A stretch of DNA of 64,000 bases, taken from assembly GCA_035531755.1 (NCBI GenBank), contig DATKSK010000007.1, forward strand, positions 58,749-122,748. Direction: 5' to 3'. A program made the position numbers and the translations under genes. Of the stretch, positions 16,948 to 29,434 are shown one piece after another; the first letter of the stretch is position 1, and the number at the start of each line of letters is the position of its first letter. The notes under the pieces were generated by a model that was not told where the DNA came from, ran no database searches, and was given only the letters and a program-made list of their open reading frames with translations. The stretch comes from Acidimicrobiales bacterium (GTDB lineage Bacteria > Actinomycetota > Acidimicrobiia > Acidimicrobiales > UBA8190).

Positions 16948-17922
16948 ATGGGGCGGGTCAACACGGTGCGCGGCCCGGTCGACGCCGACGAGCTGGGCAC
17001 CACGCTCATGCACGAACACGTCTTCGTGCGCTCGCCCGAGGTGGCGTCGAACTGGCCCACCGGATGGGACCGCGCCGGGCGCATCGCCCAGGCGATCGAA
17101 CGGCTCACCGAGCTCAAGGCGGCCGGGGTCGACACCATCGTCGACCTCACCGTCGTCGGCCTGGGCCGCGACATCGAGCTGGTCCAGGAGGTGGCCGCCC
17201 GGGTGGACCTGCACATCGTGGTCGCCACCGGCCTCTACACCTACAACGACCTGCCGCATTTCTTCGACTACCGCGCCGCCCCCTTCCGCCCCAACGGCGT
17301 CGACATCCTCGACGAGTACTTCCTCCACGACATCGAGGAGGGCATCGCCGGCTCGGGCGTCCGCCCCGGGATCCTGAAGTGCGCCACCGACAAGCAGGGC
17401 CTCACGCCCGACGTCGAGCGCGTGCTGCGCGCCGTCGCTCGCGTGCACCGCCGGACCGGACTGCCCATCTCCACCCACACCGATGCCGGCACACAGCGGG
17501 GGCTCGACCAGCAGCGGGTGTTCACCGAGGAGGGCGTGGACCTGCGTCGGGTGGTGATCGGCCACAGCGGCGACAGCACCGACCTCGACTACCTCGGCAC
17601 CCTGCTCGAAGCGGGCTCGACGCTCGGCATGGACCGCTTCGGCGTCGACGCCTACTGCCCCACCGCCCAACGAATCGAGACCATCGCCCGCCTGTGCGAG
17701 GACGGATGGGCCCAGGGGATGGTCCTCTCCCACGACGCCGGGTGCCACATGGACTGGTTCGACGACGACTTCCTGCACCAGGTCCAGCCCAACTGGAACT
17801 TCCTGCACATCAGCCGCGAGGTCCTCCCGGCCATGCGCGAACGGGGAGTGAGCGAGGAGCACATCGACGCCATGCTCGTGGACAACCCGCGGCGCATCCT
17901 GGACCACGCCCCCGGCTACTGA
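16948..17922 (+). CDS. Phosphotriesterase-like lactonase family metalloenzyme
   Basis: The 324-residue TIM-barrel amidohydrolase has all the binuclear metal ligands of the PTE/PLL family: His22 and His24 (MHEHVF), the carboxylated Lys144 (GILKCATDK), His177 (STHTDAG), His206 (IGHSGDS) and Asp263 (LSHDAG). Relatives hydrolyse acyl-homoserine or other lactones, with weak phosphotriesterase activity, so a lactone is the likelier substrate than an organophosphate. No signal peptide is present. GAGGAGG 4 nt before the ATG is a strong ribosome-binding site, and a TAGGGT about 50 nt upstream may be the -10. The gene is convergent with the GNAT/AAA+ gene. Confidence 0.88.
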   Translation: MGRVNTVRGPVDADELGTTLMHEHVFVRSPEVASNWPTGWDRAGRIAQAIERLTELKAAGVDTIVDLTVVGLGRDIELVQEVAARVDLHIVVATGLYTYNDLPHFFDYRAAPFRPNGVDILDEYFLHDIEEGIAGSGVRPGILKCATDKQGLTPDVERVLRAVARVHRRTGLPISTHTDAGTQRGLDQQRVFTEEGVDLRRVVIGHSGDSTDLDYLGTLLEAGSTLGMDRFGVDAYCPTAQRIETIARLCEDGWAQGMVLSHDAGCHMDWFDDDFLHQVQPNWNFLHISREVLPAMRERGVSEEHIDAMLVDNPRRILDHAPGY

Positions 17923-18048
17923 TGTGGACGACGCGGGTCGTCGGCTTCGGCGACGACCGGGTCCGAGGATCGCCCCGGGCGGCGGCGTGCATGTCTCCGA
18001 CGTCGCCGGAGTCGGTGCCATGCGCCCGGGCGGCGTCGGGCCCCGGCA

Positions 18049-19311
18049 CTACAGGCGGGCGTAGGTGCGCTCCTCGAGCTCGAAGTCCCGGGTGGCGTCG
18101 GCGTTGACCGACGCCTTGGTGGCGGCGATGGCGGCCAGGCAGTCCGCTGCGGTCACGTCGGCCTCGGTGCCCGACAATGCCCGCTCGAAGGCCAGCTGGG
18201 CGCTGCGTTGGGCGGCGAGGGCGAAGTCCGCCGGGGTGAAGCCCTCGGTGCGCGCCGCCACGTCCGCGGCATCGCACGCCGGCAGGAACTCGGCGGCCAG
18301 CTCGGCCCGCCCGTGCCGGTCGGGGGCCCCGATGGGGATGATGAGATCGAAGCGACCGGGGCGCAGCATGGCCGGGTCGATGGCGGCGATGGAGTTCGTC
18401 GCCATGATCATCAGTCGTCCGGGCCGGTCCTTGAACGCCGGGATGGCCTTCAACAGCTCGTTGACGATCGGTTGGCTGTCGGGCCGGGTGGCGCGCGCCG
18501 AGGCGATCTCGTCGGCCTCGTCGATGAAGCACACCAGACGGTCGACGCGCCGTAGGTCGTCGAGCGCGTCGCGTAGCGAGACAGCGGCCTGAGAGCCCTG
18601 ACCGAGCAGCGAGGGGTGGAGCTCGACGAACGACCACGACAACCGCGACGCCACGGCGCGGGCGAACGACGTCTTGCCCGTCCCCGGTGGGCCGAACAAC
18701 ATCACCGCCGCCGGCGGGACGAGGCCGATCCGGTCGGCCAGGTCGGCGTGCGACAGGGGAGCCACGATGCGGCGCTCGAGGAGGTCTTTGGTCGAGGAGA
18801 ACCCCTTCATCGATCCGAGCAGCCCGGGCGGGGGGAAGTGCCCGCCGTAGCGCTCCACGACGGCGAGCTCCTCGGGGACCATCGACGCCGCCCGGATGTA
18901 GAGGTGCAGCCCGTCGAGGCGGGTGAAGCCCTGGTTGGCGAAGGCCACCTCGCCGACCTGCCCCGGCTCGACGAGGGCGAGGAGCCGATGCGCGCCATGG
19001 TGGATGACCCCCTGGTCGAGCTCGCGCAGCAGCGCCGAGCCGATGCCGCGGTTGCGCCACTGCGGGTGCAACGCCAGGGCGAGGAGATGGGCGTCGGCCC
19101 CACACACACGCGCCACCGCCGCCCCCACGAGCCGACCCCCGGAGACGGCCACCGCGGCGGGCTGGTGCTCGTGGAGCGCTTCGACCACGTCGCTGCGGCT
19201 GTAGGCCGCCGCCGTCGCCGTGCCCGCGGCGTCGATCAGGCGCACGACGTCCTCGAACGGCGCGACGGGCTCGCGATGGTCGATGGACAGGACTCGCCAC
19301 CCGGTGGTCAT
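18049..19311 (-). CDS. GNAT acetyltransferase fused to an AAA+ ATPase
   Basis: The 420-residue protein joins two unrelated domains. Residues 25-145 look like a GNAT acetyltransferase, with a LALHPQWRNRGIGSALL acetyl-CoA motif at 79-95. Residues 165-400 are an AAA+ module with Walker A GPPGTGKT (207-214), Walker B CFIDEAD (261-267), sensor 1 in IMATNS near 300, and the arginine-finger region MLRPGRFDLIIPIG near 315. AAA+ domains of this FtsH/p97-like type remodel proteins. One reading is that the N-terminal domain modifies or recruits the substrate. The ATG at 19311 is chosen over an upstream TTG at 19332 because a -10-like GACAAT ends 6 nt before it. No partner gene is adjacent, so the function is unknown. 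Confidence 0.8.
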   Translation of the reverse strand: MTTGWRVLSIDHREPVAPFEDVVRLIDAAGTATAAAYSRSDVVEALHEHQPAAVAVSGGRLVGAAVARVCGADAHLLALALHPQWRNRGIGSALLRELDQGVIHHGAHRLLALVEPGQVGEVAFANQGFTRLDGLHLYIRAASMVPEELAVVERYGGHFPPPGLLGSMKGFSSTKDLLERRIVAPLSHADLADRIGLVPPAAVMLFGPPGTGKTSFARAVASRLSWSFVELHPSLLGQGSQAAVSLRDALDDLRRVDRLVCFIDEADEIASARATRPDSQPIVNELLKAIPAFKDRPGRLMIMATNSIAAIDPAMLRPGRFDLIIPIGAPDRHGRAELAAEFLPACDAADVAARTEGFTPADFALAAQRSAQLAFERALSGTEADVTAADCLAAIAATKASVNADATRDFELEERTYARL

Positions 19312-19893
19312 GGCGTCATTGTCCCGCGGCAACGGGCGTATTCACAACGGTTCGGGCCGGCCCGTCGACACAGGGCTCCTCCCGACTGCTCCCAGGGGAC
19401 GACAAGAGCGATCGACCTCATCCCGGACCCGGGCTCCGGTGTCGCGCCGGACCTGCAGCTGCTCCACCAGGCGGCGCTCCCTGCGGCCGGCGCGCACCTC
19501 GAGGAGCCCGAGAGCCTGGTGGCGGCCCGGCCGGGCGGACCGGACGCAGATCGCGACGCGAGCCGCACCGTGGCTCCCGGGGCGCTGGGCACCGGCTGTC
19601 GACGGATCCTCCCGTCGGCGCGCGCCCGCGACCCGAGTCGGCTCGGCACCGGCATGGGACTGGCGGTGCCGAGCCCTGACATCGGGTCGTGTCGCCGCTG
19701 AACCGCTCGTTCCGACGACGAGAGGGAGTGTGGAGCACCGGGATCAACCTCGCGTCATCGGATGCTCAACATCTCCGCAACGACACGCCTGATCGACGCG
19801 ATCGACGCGGCGGACCGATGGCGGCGCGACCAGCGGGGGCGGGGGCCGCTCGGTACGCTCAGAGGCTCCAAGCCCCGCACAGAGGAGCCGGTC
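19312..19893. other. Intergenic stretch without a recognisable gene
   Basis: I see no protein with family similarity on either strand here. Several frames stay open only because of the GC content. A short reading frame from ATG 19762 runs into the VOC remnant but adds no conserved sequence before 19894. The stretch may contain further gene debris, since it borders a decayed gene. Confidence 0.5.
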
Positions 19894-20336
19894 GTGGCCG
19901 AATTCTCGTCCCATCCCCCCGGGACGCCTTCATGGTTCGACCTGTCGACCGCCGACCTGACCGGCGCCAAAGCCCACTCCTGCGCCCTCTTCGGCCGGGA
20001 CGTGACCGATGGCGGTCCCGGGACCGGTGGGTGCTGCATTCTCCTGAAGGGCGGCATGTTCCTGAAGGGCGGCACGACCGTGGCCGGCGTGGGCCCGCGG
20101 CAGATGGAGGGCATGGCGCCGGCGTGGCCGACTTCGTGAGCGTGGACGACGCCGACGCCATGCCCGGCACGGCCTACACGGAGTGCAAGCGCGGCGGCGA
20201 CACCGTCGGCGGCATGATGGACATGCCGGCTGCGATCCCGCCCCGGGTGCCGGCCACCCGGCGGGTCTCCTTCGCCGTCGTGAGCGACCGGTCCGGCGAC
20301 GTGTTCGCGGTGACCACCGTGAACGCCGCCGCGTAG
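19894..20336 (+). pseudogene. Decayed VOC/glyoxalase-family gene
   Basis: The remnant begins at a GTG with a good ribosome-binding site (AGAGGAG, 6 nt away) and shows PGTPSWFDLSTADLTGAKAH, the start of a VOC domain of the CFP32/27-kDa antigen type. After VAGVGPRQMEGMAPA the frame hits a stop at 20137. The next conserved words, DFVSVDDADA, lie in another frame (from about 20125). That frame then jumps to AYTECKRGGDTVGGMM and again to SFAVVSDRSGDVFAVTTV, with the normal intervening parts of the second VOC domain missing. The pattern implies one frameshift and at least two deletions. About 145 codons remain of a family that is usually about 260. Confidence 0.7.
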
Positions 20337-20356
20337 CAGGGCGCGCCGGCCACGGG

Positions 20357-21505
20357 ATGCCGATGATCGGCGAGGACCTGCGCCGGGGGCGAGCGCCGGC
20401 GCGGGCCCGCCACCGGACGCCGGTGGCGGCGGGCCTGCTGGTGCTGGCGGTAGGGGTGCTGGCCCTCGGCCCGTACGCGGGCGGCGACGTGGTGCACGCC
20501 GACGACGAGGGGGACGCCCTCCCGAGCGTGCACGCCGGCGGGGTGCCCCTGGGTGTGTACGTGGGCCCCGGTGACCCCCGGTCGGTCGCCGACTTCGCCA
20601 CCGCCACCGGCACCAGGCCCAGCCTGGCGTCGGACTACCTGCCGGGTGGTGACGGGTGGGCCGGCATGGTGATGCGGGCGCCGCTGGCACGCTTCCTGGC
20701 GCCGTGGGACGGCAGCCGGTACCGGCTCGTTCTCGGCGTGCCCCTCGTCCCGACCGCCCGGGGCAGGGCGGTCGGGACGCTGGCCGCCGGCGCCGCCGGT
20801 CGCTACGACGCCGAGTTCACCACGCTGGCCGAGTCCCTCGCCTTCTACGGCCAGGGGGATGCCATCGTGCGCCTGGGGTGGGAGTTCAACGCCCCGTGGT
20901 ACCCGTGGGGGGTGGCGAACACCGCCGGCGCCGCCGACTACGCCGCGTACTTCCGGCACGTGGTCACCGCCATGCGCAGCGTCCCGGGCACCTCGTTCCG
21001 GTTCGTCTGGAACGCCACGCCCGGCCCCTCGCCGTTCGACCTCGCCGCCGCCTACCCCGGGGACGGCTACGTCGACTTCGTGGGCCTCGACCTCTACGAC
21101 CAGATCTGGGGCATGCCCCAGGACCCCAACCTCGTGTGGTCGCACTTCCTGACCGAGGCGAACGGTCTGCGGTGGCTGTCGTCGTTCGCCGACGCCCACC
21201 ACAAGGCCGCGGTGATCCCCGAGTGGGGCGTCACCATCCGCTCGGACGGGCACGGCCTCGGCGACGACCCGCTGTTCGTGGCCCGTATGGCGGGCTGGGT
21301 CACCACGCACGACGTCGCCTTCACGAGCTACTTCGGGTTCGACGCGCCCGACGGCCGGCACGACATCCTGGACGGCGCCTTCCCGAATTCCCTGACCGCC
21401 TTCGAGCACTCGTTCGCCACCGCCCACGCCGTCGCCGTCGCCGGCCCCGGCCCCGGCCCCGGCCCCGGCGAAGCGGACGTCAACCCGACACGAGCGTCGC
21501 GGTGA
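20357..21505 (+). CDS. Secreted glycoside hydrolase family 26-like enzyme
   Basis: The 382-residue protein has an Arg-rich N-terminus and a hydrophobic stretch (residues 22-40, PVAAGLLVLAVGVLALG) consistent with a signal peptide or membrane anchor. A (beta/alpha)8 domain follows. The GH26 acid/base Glu lies in RLGWEFNAPWYPWG (Glu176) and the nucleophile Glu in VIPEWGV (Glu289). GH26 enzymes are mostly endo-beta-mannanases, with some xylanases and glucanases. Bacterial mannan-type glycan is plausible but the specificity is not provable by eye. The C-terminal GPGPGPGPG tail is coded by a 6-bp repeat and overlaps the convergent downstream gene by 26 nt. ATG 20363 is an alternative start. Confidence 0.78.
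   Translation: MPMIGEDLRRGRAPARARHRTPVAAGLLVLAVGVLALGPYAGGDVVHADDEGDALPSVHAGGVPLGVYVGPGDPRSVADFATATGTRPSLASDYLPGGDGWAGMVMRAPLARFLAPWDGSRYRLVLGVPLVPTARGRAVGTLAAGAAGRYDAEFTTLAESLAFYGQGDAIVRLGWEFNAPWYPWGVANTAGAADYAAYFRHVVTAMRSVPGTSFRFVWNATPGPSPFDLAAAYPGDGYVDFVGLDLYDQIWGMPQDPNLVWSHFLTEANGLRWLSSFADAHHKAAVIPEWGVTIRSDGHGLGDDPLFVARMAGWVTTHDVAFTSYFGFDAPDGRHDILDGAFPNSLTAFEHSFATAHAVAVAGPGPGPGPGEADVNPTRASR
21443..21471. repeat. 6-bp repeat (GGCCCC) in the 3' end of the GH26 gene
   Basis: Four to five GGCCCC units encode the Gly-Pro tail of the enzyme, a slippage-prone low-complexity end. Confidence 0.7.
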
Positions 21506-22193
21506 TCGTCCCCTTCACGCCGGCAGGGCTCACGAAGTCCCCGATCATGTGGTGCGTGCCGTCGCGGGTGACGACGGTCGCCGTCCCCGTCTCCCGGCCG
21601 CTGCCGAGCGTCACGGTGAACGACAGCGTCGTGCCCGACACCTTGCCCGTGACGGACTCGACGCCCACCGGCGTGGCCACCGTCCCCGAGAACACCCCCG
21701 TCGTGCGGTTCTCGGTCGTGACGACCAGGCTCTGCGCCGAGAACGTCGCCTCGTAGGCGAGGAGCAGGTTCCAGGTGCCCCGGACGTCGACGGGCGCCGC
21801 TGCCGGAGGGGTCGTCGACGGGGTGGTCGTCGGGGCGGCCCTCGACGAGGTGAAGGGCCCGGCGTGCGTCACGGCCAGGGCTCCCGTCATCACCGCCAGG
21901 GCGGTCACGATGATCCCGGCGCGCGCCACGACGCTGGTCCGGCTCCCCTCGGGGTGACCCGACCCCGGCCCGGGCACCCGGGCGGGCGGCAGGGGGTGGC
22001 CGGGCGTCACGTCATGGTCGACGTCGTCATCGGGATGGAAGGTCCAAGCCGCACCGGGAGGCTCCTCGGCGGGGGGCGACACCGCGACACCCACGGGACG
22101 CCCGATCGACGGGCGCGACCGGGGCGCCCGTTGCACGCCCCCGGCATGGGTGGGCACTGGGCCGCCACCGGGCTCGTGGGCGCGCTCCGTCAC
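21480..22193 (-). CDS. Predicted membrane-anchored protein with extracytoplasmic beta domain
   Basis: The 237-residue protein has a long Pro-rich N-terminus (about residues 1-85), one hydrophobic segment (TSVVARAGIIVTALAVMTGA, about 86-105), a Thr/Pro linker, and a C-terminal domain (about 133-237) that looks all-beta (RGTWNLLLAYEATF, TTGVFSGTV, GTTLSFTVTLG, MIGDFVSPAGVKGTITATL). The alternation suggests an extracellular lipocalin-like or avidin-like barrel, but no family is recognised. It ends inside the last codons of the convergent GH26 gene. The GTG start is uncertain, since the N-terminal 80 residues are disordered. Confidence 0.6.
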   Translation of the reverse strand: MTERAHEPGGGPVPTHAGGVQRAPRSRPSIGRPVGVAVSPPAEEPPGAAWTFHPDDDVDHDVTPGHPLPPARVPGPGSGHPEGSRTSVVARAGIIVTALAVMTGALAVTHAGPFTSSRAAPTTTPSTTPPAAAPVDVRGTWNLLLAYEATFSAQSLVVTTENRTTGVFSGTVATPVGVESVTGKVSGTTLSFTVTLGSGRETGTATVVTRDGTHHMIGDFVSPAGVKGTITATLVSG

Positions 22194-22286
22194 CCCTCTG
22201 ACATCGGCGGGCCCGGAGGCCGCCTTGAGCCTGGGGCCCGCGGGTCCCGTGCCTGGCCCGACAGGCGAGGGCCCGGCAGCCGGGCG

Positions 22287-22952
22287 TCAGGTGAGGGCGG
22301 AGGGAGCCGGCTGCCGGCCGGGCTTGGCGAAGCGCATGTGCAGGGCGATGGCCGCGCTCGTGACCGCCGCCCACCCGCACCACACCGAGGCGAACCCGTC
22401 GACGGTCAGCTTGGCGATGACGGCGATGGCGACGACGTTGACGAGGCCGAACAACAGGACGTGGCGGTACCCCGAGGCGAGCAGGGCGCCGCAGGTGGCC
22501 ACCACGTACAGGCTGACGATGGCGAGCCCCCCGCCGAGCTGCAGCTCGTAGGCGAGATGGTAGGGATGCTCGCTCACCCCCACGGGCCCCCGCACCATGG
22601 CCGCGAAGAGCACCGCGGCGACGACGACACCGACGGCGACGAAGGGTGCCATGACCCAGCGGCGGCTGCGCGTCGGCTCGAGCTGCACGACCGCCAGCGG
22701 GACGAAGATCGGCAGCACGACGAAGGCGATCAGGAGGTAGACCCACAGCGCCACCCGGCCGACGTCGGACGGGACGTGGCCCTGCTGCCACCACCACACG
22801 AAGGCCTCGTCGAGCTGATGCGCCCCCAGGATCAGCGGCAGGGCCGCCATGGCCAGATGGCCACGGCGCCGGCGCACGTGGCGAACGGCGTCGACACCGA
22901 TGGCACTGATGGCGATCCCACCGACGAGGTCGGCCTGCGGGGAGAAGCACAC
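22287..22952 (-). CDS. Polytopic membrane protein, DUF6629-like
   Basis: The 221-residue protein begins MCFSPQADLVGGIAISAIGVDA, the start I associate with DUF6629 proteins, and has about seven hydrophobic segments. Conserved-looking polar spots are HQLDEAFVWW near residue 45 and EHPYHLAYELQ near 128. The function of the family is unknown. It shares no operon signal with its neighbours; 190 nt without visible features separate it from gltD. The GTG start is the only one compatible with the conserved N-terminus. Confidence 0.65.
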   Translation of the reverse strand: MCFSPQADLVGGIAISAIGVDAVRHVRRRRGHLAMAALPLILGAHQLDEAFVWWWQQGHVPSDVGRVALWVYLLIAFVVLPIFVPLAVVQLEPTRSRRWVMAPFVAVGVVVAAVLFAAMVRGPVGVSEHPYHLAYELQLGGGLAIVSLYVVATCGALLASGYRHVLLFGLVNVVAIAVIAKLTVDGFASVWCGWAAVTSAAIALHMRFAKPGRQPAPSALT

Positions 22953-23142
22953 GCCGCTACGACCGGCTCCCTGTGGTTCGGTGGGTCATCGCTACCCGTC
23001 ACGCTAGCCGGGGATCGCCCCGGCCCGGCGCAGGACACCTGCCGGTGTGCATCGGGCCCGGCGGGGCCGGCTGTCTCGGCTCCATGCCCCCGACGACAAG
23101 GGTGTCACCCGCGGCCTGACCCCGGGCGGTGGCCACGCCCGC

Positions 23143-24711
23143 TCAGCGCAGGGCGAGCTGGCCCGGCACGAGCGGTGCCGGCAGGGCCGTGTCCTCCATC
23201 AGCCAGCGGTCCACGCCGGCTGCGCACGACCGCCCCTCGGCGATGGCCCACACGATGAGGCTCTGGCCCCTCGTCATGTCGCCGCACACGAAGACGCCCT
23301 CGCGGCTGGTCTGCCAGCCGGCGTCACAGGCCACGTTCCCGCGGGCGTCGAGCTCGAGGCCGAGCTCCCCCACGATGCCCCGCCGCTCGGCACCGAGGAA
23401 GCCCATGGCGAGGAGCACGAGCTCGCAGGGGAGCTCGAACTCGCTGTCCGCCACGGGCTCGAAGACGGGGCGGTCGGCATCACTGCGCATCTCGACGCCG
23501 TGCCCGCGCAGCGCCCGCACCGACCCGGTGCCGTCGTCCACGAACGCCGCCGTGGTGACCCCGTAGACCCGCTCCCCACCCTCCTCGTGGGCGGAGGTCG
23601 TCCGGAACACGAGCGGCCACGTGGGCCAGGGGTTCTCGTCGGCGCGGCCGTCCGGTGGCTTGGGCATGATCTCGAGCTGGTGGACCGAGCGCGCCCCCTG
23701 CCGGTGGGCGGTGCCCAGGCAGTCGGCGCCCGTGTCGCCCCCGCCGATGATGACGACGTGCTTGCCCGCCGCGGTGACGGGCGCGGTGGCGAGCGCACCT
23801 TCGCGCACCAGGTTGGAGGGCTTCAGGTAGTCCATCGCCAGGTGGATGCCGGCCAGGTGCCGGCCGTCGACCGGCAGGTCGCGCGGCAGTGTGGCTCCGC
23901 CCGCCACCACCACGGCGTCGTACTGCGCCACCAGCTCCTCGGCCGGGACGACGCGTACGTCGGGGGCGCACGCCGCCCCGGGCCCGCGTCGCTCGCCCGG
24001 CTCGACGGGCTCGGCGTCCCCTCCGTCGGCGACCGCCGCGCCCACCGGGCCCGCCGGGTCTCCGACCGCTGTCGAGCACCGGAACTCCACGCCCTCGGCG
24101 CGCAGCTGCGCCAACCGGCGATCGAGCACCGCCTTCTCCATCTTGAATTCCGGGATGCCGTAGCGCAGCAGGCCGCCGGGCCGCTCCGCCCGCTCGTACA
24201 CCACGACCCGGTGACCAGCCCGGGCGAGTTGCTGGGCACAGGCGAGACCCGCAGGCCCTGAGCCGACGACCGCCACCGAGCGGCCCGTCCGCACCGTGGG
24301 CGGCTGGGGAGCGACCCATCCCTCGGCCCATCCGCGCTCGGCGATCTCGAGCTCGATGCGCTCGATGGTCACCGGGTCCGAGTTGATCCCGAGCACACAT
24401 GCCCCCTCGCAGGGTGCCGGGCACAGCCGCCCGGTGAACTCTGGGAAGTTGTTGGTGGCGTGCAGGCGCTCCAGCGCGTCGGGCCAGTCGCGGCGGTAGA
24501 CGAGGTCGTTCCACTCCGGGATGAGGTTGCCGAGCGGGCACCCCTCGTGGCAGAAGGGGATGCCGCAGTCCATGCAGCGCGCCCCCTGGTCCACGGCGTC
24601 GGGCTCGGGGAACGACTCGTAGACCTCGCGCCAGTCCCGCAGGCGCACCGGCACGGGCCGGCGCGGCGGCAGCCGCCTGGCGAACTCCAGGAACCCGGTG
24701 GGCTTGCCCAT
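23143..24711 (-). CDS. gltD: Glutamate synthase (NADPH) small subunit
   Basis: GltD passes electrons from NADPH through FAD and two [4Fe-4S] clusters to GltB. The 522-residue protein has the N-terminal cluster motifs CMDCGIPFCHEGCPLGN (about 45-61) and LCPAPCEGACVLG (about 94-106), the FAD motif AVVGSGPAGLACA (about 147-159) and the NADPH motif VIIGGGDTGADCLG near 325. Between ERAERPGGLLRYGIPEFKM and the next conserved strand, a Gly/Ala/Asp-rich insertion of about 40 residues (near 225-265) is not found in typical GltD. GGGGGAGAG precedes the ATG by 5 nt. It lies 23 nt after gltB. Confidence 0.95.
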   Translation of the reverse strand: MGKPTGFLEFARRLPPRRPVPVRLRDWREVYESFPEPDAVDQGARCMDCGIPFCHEGCPLGNLIPEWNDLVYRRDWPDALERLHATNNFPEFTGRLCPAPCEGACVLGINSDPVTIERIELEIAERGWAEGWVAPQPPTVRTGRSVAVVGSGPAGLACAQQLARAGHRVVVYERAERPGGLLRYGIPEFKMEKAVLDRRLAQLRAEGVEFRCSTAVGDPAGPVGAAVADGGDAEPVEPGERRGPGAACAPDVRVVPAEELVAQYDAVVVAGGATLPRDLPVDGRHLAGIHLAMDYLKPSNLVREGALATAPVTAAGKHVVIIGGGDTGADCLGTAHRQGARSVHQLEIMPKPPDGRADENPWPTWPLVFRTTSAHEEGGERVYGVTTAAFVDDGTGSVRALRGHGVEMRSDADRPVFEPVADSEFELPCELVLLAMGFLGAERRGIVGELGLELDARGNVACDAGWQTSREGVFVCGDMTRGQSLIVWAIAEGRSCAAGVDRWLMEDTALPAPLVPGQLALR

Positions 24712-24734
24712 GGCCGCTCTCCCCCGCCCGGCGC

Positions 24735-29312
<4,578 letters not shown>

Positions 29313-29388
29313 GAGATCACTCCGTGGTCGCTCACGCGGAGGCGGGTCGCTGGCGCCCGGGACGACACTGGCCCTGCTGCAGCCCCCG

Positions 29389-29394
29389 TAGGAT
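29389..29394 (+). promoter_or_regulatory. -10 hexamer upstream of the thi operon
   Basis: TAGGAT ends 7 nt before the GTG at 29402, not before the thiO start. The first codon of the transcript would therefore belong to the short leader frame. I saw no thiamine-pyrophosphate riboswitch sequence between gltB and thiO. Confidence 0.5.
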
Positions 29395-29401
29395 ACCCCG
29401 C

Positions 29402-29434
29402 GTGTACGGGCCGCCTGCGCACCCACGCCGGTGA
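29402..29434 (+). CDS. Possible leaderless 10-codon leader peptide ahead of thiO
   Basis: GTG at 29402 lies 7 nt after a -10 hexamer and opens a 10-codon frame ([10 protein letters not shown], read as Met at position 1). Its TGA overlaps the thiO GTG start as GTGA. The peptide has two consecutive prolines and two terminal arginines. Such an arrangement could make thiO translation depend on reading of the leader. There is no comparative evidence yet, so this is inference. Confidence 0.35.
   Translation: MYGPPAHPRR

Noticed and set aside
17923..18048. Terminator between the lactonase and GNAT/AAA+ genes
   Set aside because: Only a 5-bp stem (CTCCG/CGGAG) could be found, which is within chance for this composition.
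29313..29430. Thiamine-pyrophosphate riboswitch ahead of thiO
   Set aside because: The conserved CTGAGA and the later ACC/GATC elements are not present, and the space is too short for the full fold.
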